From Brachionus manjavacas (taxonomy: Eukaryota; Rotifera; Eurotatoria; Ploima; Brachionidae): a stretch of 64,000 bases of DNA. Positions 51,778 through 61,772 of the stretch are shown here, one piece after another. The position numbers and the translations under genes were made by a program. The notes under the pieces were generated by a model. The model did not search any database. It had not been told where the DNA came from and saw nothing but the letters and a program-made list of their open reading frames with translations. How positions within the stretch are numbered: position 1 is the first letter of the stretch; each line of letters starts with the position of its first letter. The DNA is taken from the NCBI GenBank assembly GCA_019054805.1, contig JAHQIY010000016.1:1-64000 (forward strand). Direction: 5' to 3'.

Positions 51778-52400
51778 ATGAATTTAAAAATCAATGATAA
51801 AGTTTCATTTAAAAGATCAAATGGTATAAAATTAATATCATGCATTATAATTAAATATTGTTTAAAATTTTTTTTTAAGGATTAATTCAAATAGGATTTA
51901 TTAAGAGTATAAATCAAGAAAAATTAGAGCTGGTATGGAATAGTAATCAGAGGACTTTTGCAAAAAATCTTCGAATTGAGGACGTCAAGCTTGTTAAAAA
52001 TAAATATTTTTCCCTTAAAACATTCTTAATATCATTGATGGTTGTCATTTTTAGTTTGTTTGGAATTTTGATTGGGGAAGGTGTTTATGTTAACTATGTT
52101 GAACAAGAAATAGCATATAATAAGTGCTTGCCGTATAAAGATTTAAGTTTTTTTTGTTTTTTTTTCACAGACTTTTGTTCAAAGAGTCCTTCTTTTCTAA
52201 GAGCAATCCTTGTTACTTTTTCTGATATAGCTTCTAGTATAGGGCATTGTGGTGGTCTCTACTTAAATTTTTTTTTTAAAGGATTATTTACAAATGTTGG
52301 AATTTTTGGATTTTTTCAAATTGTTATTTGTGTGATCACCTTTGTTATAATTTTTTTAACTTTAATTTTTTTATATGTTTATATGCTAGAAAAAAATTAG
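51778..52400 (+). CDS. Small multi-pass membrane protein of the transposon, copy 2 (two exons)
   Basis: Exon 1 is 51778-51823 and exon 2 is 51880-52400, with the same 56-bp intron as copy 1; about 188 residues. The protein matches copy 1 except for one residue in a T-run region (FFC instead of FFV) and the last residues. There, a T-run one base shorter changes the tail to LYVYMLEKN. Two clear hydrophobic segments (near residues 62-82 and 155-180) and conserved Cys residues between them are retained. Function unknown. Possible roles, all speculative, are membrane association of the element's proteins or cell-to-cell spread. Confidence 0.72.
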
Positions 52401-52667
52401 TGTAATATTATTGTTTTTCTTTAAAAAATAAAATTTTTTTAAAATTTAAATAAGAAAAATATTATTTTATGGACCTTGTTAATGCAGAGAAGTCCGCTAT
52501 GGGTCTTACTTTCGTCCTGGGTCTCGAGACCAGCAAAAAAGTTCCGCAATATCGTTCCTATTTGATCGTTCCGCAATATCGGGATGATTCGACTATTCTG
52601 GCCTTTTAAAGAGAGACCAGCACGAGTCCTTATCCTTATCGCTGGACTAATTTTGTGCTAATAGCTC

Positions 52668-53024
52668 TTAATACGAGCGCAACCAGCTGCCGACCGAATC
52701 ATGAGACCGTTTTGTAGATTGGCAAAGAGCGCGTGAGTGATTGGAAATTCCTAATGGAAAGATATCTGTGGGTAGAGCGAAGTAGGCGTCCACCTTTACT
52801 TTTTCCCTAGATATAGAGCTGTGAGCTGTGAGACCCTTGGCCTGAATCTGACAATCATCGAACTGGGCGAAAATTCTTTCGACCTGGTTGCAAAGAAGCT
52901 GGTGGTAGTAGGTGGAGGAGGCTGTTGGAGATCCCTCGCCTATTTGATCATTTTCCTTATCATTTTGCTCTTGAAGCTCGTCTTCCGAGCTTTCTGGATT
53001 GTCCATGTACCTCCACGATTCCAT
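52668..53024 (-). CDS. Hypothetical acidic protein, minus strand of the GC-rich island, copy 2
   Basis: Same 118-codon ATG frame as in copy 1 with an identical product: acidic N-terminus (SSEDELQEQNDKEND), then VERIFAQFDDCQIQ, then a basic Ser-rich end. The frame is intact in both copies, unlike most genes of the element. This is weak evidence, because the copies are a recent duplication and this region lacks long homopolymers. No family recognised. Confidence 0.45.
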   Translation of the reverse strand: MESWRYMDNPESSEDELQEQNDKENDQIGEGSPTASSTYYHQLLCNQVERIFAQFDDCQIQAKGLTAHSSISREKVKVDAYFALPTDIFPLGISNHSRALCQSTKRSHDSVGSWLRSY

Positions 53025-53035
53025 AAGGAATTATG

Positions 53036-53075
53036 GAACATTACTAATTAATTCCATAATTAATTAATAATGTTC
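53036..53075. repeat. 40-nt near-perfect palindrome, copy 2
   Basis: Same dyad as in copy 1, arms gaacattactaattaatt and aattaattaataatgttc. It could extrude as a cruciform or bind a dimeric protein. Confidence 0.7.
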
Positions 53076-53320
53076 GTGTCTTTGTCCCAGAAGTATTTAC
53101 TAATTACCGGGCGACCGAACTTCCACTTATGAATTAATGAATAATTAGGGTGATTAGTGGTGGGTGAAAGGATATTGTTGACTAAATCGATCCCCGGTGT
53201 GAGCTTTGCTAGTTCCTTAAAACCGCATCCTGCTTTTTGAGCGAGTGCGAGACTTAGCTGTAGCTGTCTTGTTGCCTCCTGTTTTAGGAAGCCTTCCTGA
53301 GGAGCTAGCAGGCTTTGTGG
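53060..53320 (-). CDS. Open frame without start codon in the GC-rich island, copy 2
   Basis: Equivalent of the 86-codon frame 44462-44722 in copy 1, unchanged in sequence. It overlaps the 54-codon ATG frame in another register. It may be the downstream part of one gene read by frameshift, or a remnant. Unidentified. Confidence 0.33.
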   Translation of the reverse strand, partial: PQSLLAPQEGFLKQEATRQLQLSLALAQKAGCGFKELAKLTPGIDLVNNILSPTTNHPNYSLIHKWKFGRPVISKYFWDKDTNIIN

Positions 53321-53381
53321 CTACCACTACTACGTTGTCCCTCTGTGGGATGTAGCTTGCCTTATCTAATGAGAATATCAT
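53217..53381 (-). CDS. Small basic Ser/Thr-rich ORF in the GC-rich island, copy 2
   Basis: Fifty-four codons from ATG 53381, identical to copy 1. The C-terminal tail is rich in Lys, Arg, Ser and Thr. Function unknown; possibly the start of a larger, frame-interrupted gene continuing in the overlapping 86-codon frame. Confidence 0.33.
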   Translation of the reverse strand: MIFSLDKASYIPQRDNVVVVATKPASSSGRLPKTGGNKTATAKSRTRSKSRMRF

Positions 53382-53438
53382 GATCTTCAAAAAATTTAGG
53401 GTCCTATCCCAGCTTCCTTTAGAGACTACTTAACTACC

Positions 53439-54462
53439 AAAACAAAAAAACTTCAATTGTATTAGAATAAAGTCTTTTAAAGTTTATAATAGTTTTTAAC
53501 CACAATTATAAAAAACGATTAAAAAATTAAATATTAATTATTAAATTTTTCTAATCAATAAGTGGCTCAAGGATACGAGGTCAGCTTTTTAATGACAATT
53601 GGTGCTATTTGTAGAGTACCACAAGTAAAATTGTGATTAATTTGCAGGAGCATTAGGACTTAAAACAGTCAGCATAAAAAAATGAATAAGTCTTAGATTT
53701 GCAGGTTAAATAAAATTATGAAAGTTTTTAAGTTTTTTAAAGTTATTAAATTCAAATGATTATTGATAATTCATTGCATATGTAAATGAGTAAAAAGAGA
53801 TAATATTTTTTTATTAAGAATTCGAATCCAAATCATGTCACAAAAATATAACATTAAAAAAACCTATTTATTCTTCAGCTCAGATTTGGGCTCTTTTTGA
53901 CATTTGATTTGATTTTTTGGGGTGTTGTGAATTTCAAAAACAAATAGAAAAAAAAATTCATCATGTTTTGATAAATCAAAATTAGAGTTAATAAAAAATA
54001 TTAGAAAAAATAAGGCCACAAACTGCAACAAAGTATGTTACACTTTATCGCCTTAAATAAAATTTTTTTATTCTATTTTCTGTTTTTTAAATTCACAATA
54101 CCATTAATGGTAAATAATTTATTTGTTTATTTGTAATTTTATATTTTTGTTAAATAAATGTGAATATTAAATATCTTATAAAAAATTCCAATAAAATGAT
54201 GATTCGTTCGAATTTATCCATCTATTTTCCTGAATCAAAAACCAAGTTCAGATGCAAAAATTAAGATTTTATCATTCAAGTGAAATTTAAAATTAAACAT
54301 TGTTTTTTGAAATAAAAGTGATATTCTAAAAAAATGATATTTTTCCTTTTCTCTAAATTTTTTTATCGCTATTAATAATCTAATAAAATATACACTATGT
54401 TTAAAAAGTTAATTATTGTATTTAGCAAGTAAAAATTTATTTAAAAAAAAATTTACATAAAA
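53439..54462. other. AT-rich non-coding stretch, copy 2
   Basis: Equivalent of 44842-45864 in copy 1. No frame with protein-like content was found on either strand. Confidence 0.5.
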
Positions 54463-55034
54463 TTAAATTGATTTATTTTTTTTTAATTCTTTTCTTCTTT
54501 TTCTGTAAAACCATTGACTGATTTGTCTTCTTGTGATCTCGAGATTCTCTGCCAATTCAGATATTTGTTCTTTTTGTGGATATGCACACACATTTTCAAA
54601 AAATTCATTCAGTTTTATTTCTTCGTTTAATGATATGCGTTTAGACGAATTAAATTTTTTATTTCTTGAATTTGAAATCCATCTTGATATTTGACGGACC
54701 GACAAATTTGTTTTTTTAGCTAATTGAATCTTTTCATTTCGAGAAAATCTTTTTTGGTATATGAGTGCATCGTAAAGAATCCTGCGATTTTTAAAATTTA
54801 TTCGTTTTTTTGAATTTTTCTTAATAGGCTGATTATCATTTTTCTTGGACTGTTTTTATTGATAAATGTATTGAAAACTTTCGATAAACTTCGAAAAGAG
54901 ACTTTCGAAGAATTAAAAAACATTTTAAAAGCATTGGTAGAAAATCTCCAGCTTAAGTTAGCTGAAGCTCTAAGTGAAGTGAGTAAAATGTTTGAATAAC
55001 GAATTAATGCCATTTTAAAAATAATCTTAAACAT
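54463..55034 (-). CDS. Double-homeodomain protein, copy 2 (one frameshift in the N-terminal part)
   Basis: In this copy the frame runs without break from the Lys/Asn-rich linker through both homeodomain-like units to the stop at 54463. The units are separated by a linker of about 10 residues (FNSSKRISLN). Unit 1: NEKIQLAKKTNLSVRQISRW followed by ISNSRNKK. Unit 2: KLNEFFENVCAYPQKEQISE, then LAENLEITRRQISQWF and YRKRRKELKK. The spacing of L, F, W and R/K matches homeodomains. A one-base-shorter T-run near 54857 shifts the frame relative to the upstream N-terminal part, which is read correctly in copy 1. Expected full length is about 190 residues. Tandem homeodomains recall animal DUX proteins in layout only. 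Known PIF/Harbinger elements pair the transposase with a Myb/SANT-like DNA binder; this gene may fill that place (inference). Confidence 0.75.
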
Positions 55035-55138
55035 CAAGATAAAAAGATTAAAATAAAATATTGGAATAATAATTATATCAAAAAAAATCTAAAATTAAAA
55101 TACTAACGACAAGAAAAAAATTTTTAAGGTAAAAGATA

Positions 55139-55502
55139 TAGAATTTGGAAGAAAAAACCATAATTTTTATCTTTTCTAAAGATATGTTTTCTGCCTTAAA
55201 ATAAGTTTTTTTAGTATAAAAATCTTTATTGAGGTCAATATCGATTTTTTATGTTAAAAATAGAATTTGGAAGAAAAAACTATAATTTTTATCTTTATTA
55301 AAGATATGTTTTCTGCCTTAAAATAAGTTTTTTAGTATAAAAATCTTTATTGAGGTCAATATCGATTTTTTATGTTAAAAAAATAGAATTTGGAAGAAAA
55401 AACTATAATTTTTATCTTTTTTAAAGATATGTTTTCTGCCTTAAAATAAGTTTTTTAGTATAAAAATCTTTATTGAGGTCAATATCGATTTTTTATGTTA
55501 AA
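55139..55502 (+). repeat. 123-bp minisatellite, three units, copy 2
   Basis: Units start at 55139, 55261 and 55384 with tagaatttggaag. Same repeat as in copy 1, but half the copy number, showing unit gain or loss after the duplication. Confidence 0.95.
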
Positions 55503-55620
55503 AAGTAAGAATTTTCGCTGAAACTTGATTCAAAAAAGATATTATTAAAAATATAATATTTTTTTATTTCTATAAAAAAGTTGTAGTAAAATAATTTTTT
55601 CAAACAAAATCTAAAAGGAG

Positions 55621-56412
55621 ATGCAATTATATATTTTTTTCTTTTTTTATTTTGTTTAAATTTCAAAAAAAGTAAAACTTTATCATCTGCCCATATAATT
55701 TCTAATAAAAAAAATGTAAACACTGAAACATTTTCTAGTCATTTTCCTCCAAACACTTTTCATGGTGTAAGCAACGCTGTGGCATGTGATGATAAACTTC
55801 GTTGCCTAAAAATTATTGAATTTTCAATATCTCCAAATCATTCATTGAATTGTTTCGACAAATATCTACCAATTATTTTTGGCGATTCTCAGATTGGTTT
55901 TTATCCACGGGATGGAGGCATTTTATTTTACCATCAAAAAAATTCAGAAACATGTCAAAAAATTAAAAGGTAATTTTTGATTGCAGTAAATTTTAATTTT
56001 CTTACTCTAATTTCTTTTGTTAGGTTTAAAATAAATGAAGAACAAGTTCTAATTATAATTAGGGAAACAATAGCAATTAGCGACATAAAAAATGTAGAAG
56101 AGACAATTGAATGGCTCTTATTTAAAAATAATGAGTTCGCTTGTTGGCTTATGTTCTCATTTGGATTATACGATGAAGAAAAAAACAGAATTTTTTATTT
56201 TGTTGGATTAAAAGTATTTTTTTTTATTTGAAGATTTGAATTTAAAATTTGTTATCTATTTAGGATCTAGTGTTTATCGGAGCTTGTCTTCTTACAGTGA
56301 AATCTATTTATACAAAACTGTGCATAATTTACATTTGTATTAAAGTTTTAACAGAAGAATCAAGAGTAAAATGTCAGATAAAAAAGTTAATGAAACCAAA
56401 AAATCAAAGTAG
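55621..56412 (+). pseudogene. Putative signal-peptide protein, copy 2 (frame broken)
   Basis: Same gene as 47399-48192. The ATG at 55621 is followed by a T-run one base shorter than in copy 1, which shifts the frame within the signal peptide. An A-run in exon 3 (near 56383) is also one base shorter, changing the end. Introns are at 55970-56023 and 56214-56263, with lengths and splice sites unchanged. The remaining sequence is essentially identical to copy 1. If the two A/T-run differences are assembly errors, the gene is intact. Confidence 0.72.
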
Positions 56413-56559
56413 ATTTTTCAATTTTTTTTTGTATTTTTTTCAAATAAAAGTTTAAACTATATTTATTATATCACTCTAATCGATAATAACACAAAATATT
56501 ATTTTTATGAAATTTTTAAGAACTCAATCTTCATTTTTTAGATAAAAAAATAAATTAAA

Positions 56560-59500
56560 ATGTCCACGAAAAAGATAGAAACAGCTATAAATTCGCATAA
56601 TTGCTGTTTTATTTGTAGACGGAAGCGTTCTGATAGGATTAAACTGCGAACAATTAATAAAAATTCAATTATTCATGCATTCAAAATGAAAAGAATAATT
56701 ATTGATGAAAATGCAAGATGCTGCAGAAACCATCTTGATAATAATGGTTGTATTAAAGAGGAACTTTATGGTCAAATTCGTACAAAAAAAAAAAAATTAT
56801 AAGAATCAATTAATAAAAATGTTTGATATGTTTGAAGTCGGTGAAAAAAGTGTGTTTGAAAAATTTAAAGATATTTCTTCTGTTCAAGACTCACATTGTA
56901 TTGAAATTACAGGTTGGACAAAAAAACAATTTTTAGACTTTTCTAAATTCATCACTAGCATAAAAAATAGTAAAAATCGTTCGAAAGAACAGCTGATTGC
57001 TCTTTATCGATACTGGTTAAGAACAGGAACAAACCAATCAGTACTTGCTAAAATTTTTAAAAAGGGATGTTCTCAACAAGCCATTAGTAAATACTTGTCT
57101 CAAATACGAAAGGCAATAAACGATGATTTTGTTCCATTTTTTCTTGGAGCTGATAGAAAAAGAGAATTTTTTGAAACACAACAATGAAATGGTAACAGAA
57201 CTTCTATCAATTAAGAATGAAGAACTTGTTATTGTTTGTGATGGTACCTATACTCGCATTGAAAAAAGTCAGAATAATAACTTCCAGTATAAAAGTTGGA
57301 GTGTTCAAAAATCAACATCATTACTTAAGCCTTTTATTATATGCTGTAGTGATGGATATATTATTGACTGTTATGGATCATTTTCTGCAAATATGAACGA
57401 TGCTTGTATATTTGAATATATATTGAAGACAGACTTAGCTCTAAAAGAAAAGATTCTTCTTCCTGGAAAAACAATTATCTTTCTCGATAGAGGTTTGTAA
57501 AAATTTATAATTTGCACTAAAGAATTTTATTATGTGAATTGTTAAAAATAAAAGATTTATTTAAAAGGATTTAGAGATGTCGTATTACAACTTAGAGAAA
57601 AATACGATTTTGATGTAAAAATTCCAACTTGTCAGCAGTTTTTAAATAATGATTTGGATGAGTCTAATTTAAAATCTAAACAGCTTTCTACCAAACAGGC
57701 TAATGAAACACGAATGGTAACAAAGGTAAATTAAATTATGTTTTTTATTAAAATTTTATTTGATTAATTAAGTGTCGATTCATAGTTGAAAAAAATCGGC
57801 GAAATTAAAAAATTTAGGGCTTTAGAAAATGTTCGAAATACAGCTATTGGTCATATTCAAATTGACTATCGAATAGCATCAGCAATGATTAATTTCAGCC
57901 ATATTAGTTGTTCCCCTGATGGAAATCATGGAAAAAAATTGCGCGAAGAATGATTAGAAAATCAAAAATAACCAAGAATGAATTAGAGTTTTTAATAGGA
58001 AAACATTTGGAAACAAAATTGATAGCATCTATTTCGATTTCAAGTATTGTTGATTTTCCAATTCTAAGACCAAAACAAATGATGAGAAAGTTATTTCTTG
58101 GATCATATCAGTTAAAGCAAGCTAGAGCCTACGCTGATGACCTTTTATTTAATAAAACAGCTTACATTGTTAGCTCAAGATTGATGAAGAATATGTCAAA
58201 TAGGGTTTTAACTGATGAATATGAAAATTCAAAAATCCTTGCATTTGAAATAATTTCACGTCATAGAAGATCTAAAAAAATCTAAAAGATATTGGGCAAA
58301 CCAGCTATGTTAAACAGTTTAAAAATACATACAAAGTTTTTATCAAATATATACCTGGATTAAATCATTCGAAGTCAATTCAAGGTAAATTCAAAATTTT
58401 ACACTATTTACTAGGTAATCTTTTGATTTTAATTTTTATTTAAGCTCATATATGCACATGTTTGTCAGGTCGTCGAATAGTCGGATGCTGTAGCCATGTC
58501 GCAACTGTGATTTATTATTTAAGCTATTTAAAATATAGAACACCTGGTATCATATCAAAAGGAAGACATTTAAACGAAATTCCTATCGATATACAGAATC
58601 AACAGTTGCCTAACAAACCGAAAAATATTAAAGGAAAGAGAAGTAGAAAAGAAAGTTCAAGTGATTCGGAATATACTACTAGTTGTTCAGATTCAAGTGA
58701 TATTGAAATTGAAATCCTTCAAAAGGAATTGAATCAAACTCATGAAATATCATCAAACGATTTAACAAGTATTGAATCATTCAAAAATCACATACCAAAG
58801 TGGGGAGCTTTCATTGAATACAAAGGGGAAAAAAACGTTTTTGTTTCAAAAACTTGCTCAATTGATTATATTCTTTTAGCATTCTGGTATCTTTATAAAA
58901 AAAATTCTTCTTATTTTCAAAATATAATAAGTAACAAGTTGACTATAGTTATAAAAGACATTATAGATGAAGTGGATAAAAAGAATTTCGATAAAGCTAA
59001 AGAATTATGGATTAAACAAATAATGAGCTATGATACAAAATTAAATTTTTCTGAAAATTTTATTGAAATATCACTTGATAATAATGAAGAAGATAATTTT
59101 TCAAAGAATTTAAAAGAATTTCAAAAGTATGTATTTATTCAACAAAGTTGTTCAAGATGTGAAAAAAATGAGAGAAATATTCCCAAAGAATCTGATGTCA
59201 TACTTTTTAAAAAATCTAATTCAAAAATTAAGTTATCAGCTGAAAATGAAGAAAGATGCAAGTCATGCAAGTTGACTTTTGAATTCAACGTTAAATTTTT
59301 TAATCAGCCTACATTTTTGTTTATAAAATCAGCAGAGAAGAACATTTTTATCCATGAATTACCAGATGTTATAACATGTGATAATAGAAACTATAATTTT
59401 CTTTGTGCAACTTTAAACAAACCAGGCCATACTGTTTCAATTTTTAAGCTAAAAAATGATTTTTATGTGGTTGATGACATATATAAAACTGTCAAAAAAT

Positions 59501-59601
59501 TATCTAAATATGGAAAAAATCTGAAAAAGAAGAGAGATCATTTTTATTTTCAAAAAGCAACCATCAGTTATTCATTTTATTATTTAATCAATAGTTTTTA
59601 A
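56560..59601 (+). CDS. DDE transposase with SWIM finger and USP-like protease domain, copy 2 (frame disrupted)
   Basis: Four exons (56560-57492, 57568-57725, 57773-58384, 58445-59601; introns 75, 47 and 60 bp) encode about 950 residues. The order is an N-terminal Cys/His zinc module and a helical region, then the DDE_Tnp_4-like core (D in VCDGTY at 57240, D in FLDRGF at 57486, E in FIVEK at 57788). Next come SSR- and SRH-containing segments typical of this transposase family. A SWIM zinc finger is completed by the last splice (CxC at 58453/58459, CxH at 58489/58495, GRRIVGCCSHV). A Ser/Asp/Glu-rich linker follows, then a cysteine-protease-like domain: KTCSIDY (Cys 58855), CxxC at 59149 and 59257, GHTVSIF (His 59428), VVDD (Asp 59473). 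The last exon is one unbroken frame from SWIM to stop, so the fusion is seen directly. Frame breaks occur in A/T runs near 56785, 57172, 57790, 57933 and 58280. AATAAA at 59621. Confidence 0.88.
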
Positions 59602-59869
59602 TTTTTTTTAAAATTTTTTGAATAAACAAATTATTAATTCATTTTCTATTTACTAACATTTAAACGTTATAACAAAAAAAAAATTTAGACGTATGTTGAT
59701 TTTTTAAATATATGTTGATAAGTAAAAAAATTAAATATTAATTACAACTAATATATTTACAAAATTTTAATGGATCGCAGCAAATTTTTTACAATTAAAT
59801 TATACAAAAAGCAACAAAGACAATTAACCAGAACAAGTTAGAAGGAAATATTAATACAAAAACAATGGA
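59602..59869. other. AT-rich gap between convergent genes
   Basis: About 270 bp between the transposase stop and the stop of the minus-strand membrane gene. No coding potential was seen; it must hold both 3' UTRs. Confidence 0.5.
59621..59626 (+). promoter_or_regulatory. Candidate polyadenylation signal of the transposase
   Basis: AATAAA lies 20 nt after the transposase stop codon, followed by AT-rich sequence. In DNA this AT-rich the hexamer is common by chance, so position is the only support. Confidence 0.35.
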
Positions 59870-60666
59870 TCAGAAACATGAAACAGGATGAGAAACTAAT
59901 TCTCTTGTTCTGGTTGAATCAGTATCATTTAGTTTTTCTAATTTAAAATGTTCCCTTAAAAATTGAGAATTTTCATATTGGTTTTCATAAATACAAACAT
60001 CCTTTTAATGAAATTGTGTAAAAAAATGCCATTTTTTTATCTTTGTAAATTACTTCGAAGCTATCGTCATTTGTCTGATTATACACTTCTTCAGAAACGA
60101 TTGCAGATTGAAGCTTAAAAAAATTTTGCTTATTCTTTTATAAGATATTTTTGAAAAAACCTCGTTAAGATCTCTCAAAAATGCTTTGGCAAATTTTGGT
60201 TGTGCGCACAGACAAGGCTGTCGATCAATTATAGGAACATTTTGGTCCTGGCCCTTTAAAAATATTTAAAAGGAAAATGCAAGACAATTTATTACCAAAA
60301 TCTGATTCCGATTATCAGCTGAAAAACGTGAGACACCATTTTGACCAATACTTAAGTTCAAATCTGAATTTGGGTTCTTAATTTAAAAATAAAAAAATTG
60401 CTCAGCTTTTAGAAAAAGAAATTACATTTTTTTTTGAAAAATAATTTTTTCAGTAATGATACAGATAAGCAAATTAAAAATACAGTCAAAAGAACTATAA
60501 AAAATCTGGTCATTGATATCATATTTATATCAATTCTGATATCTATTGAATTTTTAGAATTGTTCAAAAAGTTTGAAACTGTCAAATTCGTTGAAATCGA
60601 AGACTTTTTAGCTGCAATTTTTGTACTTGACCAAAATTTCTCCAAAAACGCATTGAACGAACTCAC
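59870..60666 (-). CDS. Single-pass membrane protein of the transposon, minus strand, three exons
   Basis: Found by joining exons on the minus strand: 60426-60666, 60296-60376 and 59870-60253, with introns of 49 bp (60377-60425) and 42 bp (60254-60295), all GT-AG. Exon 2 is 27 codons and exon 3 is 128 codons including stop. The first exon carries polar sequence, then a hydrophobic span (FFIVLLTVFLICLSVSLL) followed by KKLFFKKK, a typical stop-transfer. The rest is hydrophilic (NVPIIDRQPCLCAQPKFAKA; FEVIYKDKKMAFFYTISLK; SQFLREHFKLEKLNDTDSTR). One extra A at the end of exon 1 and two compensating 1-nt changes in A/T runs of exon 3 must be allowed. The true start is unresolved: the frame is open from GTG 60666, the first ATG is 60522, and an upstream exon is possible. 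No family recognised. The region is absent from truncated copy 1, so no second copy confirms the frame. Confidence 0.55.
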
Positions 60667-61370
60667 TTTATAAAAGAAATATTAATGAAAAAAACAAGTT
60701 GAAACCGGATGGTAAAGAAAAGCTTAAAGAAACTTTTTGAGTAAAAAAAATAGATTAGAAAAGAAGATCAAAATACAAAGAAATCGGTTCAAACTTCTTT
60801 TAAAACAGATTTCATAAGGCCATTAAAATTTTGAGCTAGGTTAAAAAGAGACTGACTGAAATTTCAAAATCAAAAAATTCATTTTTTAAAATGACTAATC
60901 ATTTTTTGAAAATTTTGTTTCAATAAACAATTAAAAAAATTTTTCTTGAGATGTATGCTATAATTTTTTATTAATTTTAAATCATTAATATGGAAAAAAT
61001 AAATTGAAAATAATATTTCAAAATGAATATTGACAAATGAAACAAAATAAAACTTAACAAAAAGTTTAAATATTTTAGATTATATTAAATTTTTAATTGC
61101 TTTTGCTTTCCTCTGCGTTACTGGTTTAAATTCATTTTTTTTCATTTTTATTTCTTTTTAAAAAGTAGTCGATAATTGATGAAAAAATTTATGATCAAAA
61201 ATAAGTAAATTATTGATAATCCAAAATACTTTAAATTATTTACCTTTTTATTTTGGTAAAGCCTTTAAAGGGAAATAATCATTTAGATAAAAAAATTTTT
61301 CAAATCATGAATATCATCCCAAATAAAATAAATCATTGTTTTTTAAAAATAAATTAAATAAATATAAAAT
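60667..61370. other. AT-rich stretch between the minus-strand gene and the right TIR
   Basis: About 700 bp. Short protein-like pieces appear on the minus strand near 60670-60830 and could be a degraded 5' exon of the membrane-protein gene, but no consistent frame or splice pattern emerges. Nothing is supported in 60840-61370. Confidence 0.45.
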
Positions 61371-61772
61371 AAGATTTTAAGTATTTAATAAGGTTCATTA
61401 AGTTTTCTGCATCTTTAATCTGAATTTTTATTTAAAAATTACATAACTTTTATCAAAAGATATTTTTTATTATTTTTAAATTGTTATTTAATTCAATTCT
61501 AAGCAAAATAAATCCTTAATAGAGAATTATTCTTTTTCACCAAGAAAAAAGAAACAACGACTGCTTGCAAGTAAAATTGTAAAGTTTATTATGAAAAAAT
61601 GTAGATTTTCATCTTGCCAAAATTGACATTTTTTTGGAAATCTAAAAAAATTAGATAATTTTGCCGAAAGATGAGTAAAAAACCTTTATTTTGATATAAA
61701 AATTAAGTTGAACCCTCTTTTTTTAAATAAAATATAAAAGGGCAAAATTTCAATGGAAACAGTGTATTGTTC
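61371..61772 (-). repeat. Right terminal inverted repeat, copy 2
   Basis: About 402 bp, the reverse complement of the left TIR, ending cagtgtattgttc. The following satellite TTT extends the palindromic tip. No counterpart exists for copy 1. Confidence 0.95.

Larger units (their letters stand above)
52469..53438. other. GC-rich island inside the transposon, copy 2
   Basis: Counterpart of the island in copy 1, with almost no base differences. That conservation is higher than in the surrounding A/T runs. It holds the same three minus-strand frames, the paired 14-mers (52541 and 52568) and the 40-nt palindrome at 53036-53075. Origin and function unknown. Confidence 0.7.
51058..61772 (+). mobile_element. 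Spy-like (PIF/Harbinger-related) DNA transposon, full-length copy 2
   Basis: A 10.7-kb element with inverted repeats of about 403 bp (tip gaacaatacactg / cagtgtattgttc). The satellite on the left stops at cttgaaa and resumes on the right at tttggttgcttttggc. The uninterrupted satellite unit near 50373 reads cttgaaatttggtggctttt, so the element sits exactly between AAA and TTT and no target duplication was made. From memory, precise AAA|TTT insertion without duplication plus a PIF/Harbinger-like DDE transposase defines the Spy group. Encoded genes in order are membrane protein A (+), GC-rich island ORFs (-), double homeodomain (-), signal-peptide protein (+), DDE-SWIM-protease transposase (+) and membrane protein C (-). 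Both ends are intact, but several frames carry 1-2 nt indels. Confidence 0.88.

Noticed and set aside
60434..60673. Plus-strand ORF of 79 codons near the right end
   Set aside because: The minus strand over the same bases fits into a spliced gene with a membrane segment and good exon joins, so the plus frame is more likely the shadow.
51058..61772. Maverick/Polinton or endogenous virus because of membrane proteins and long TIRs
   Set aside because: No protein-primed polymerase, retroviral-type integrase, packaging ATPase or capsid-like gene is visible. The only recombinase is a DDE_Tnp_4-type transposase.
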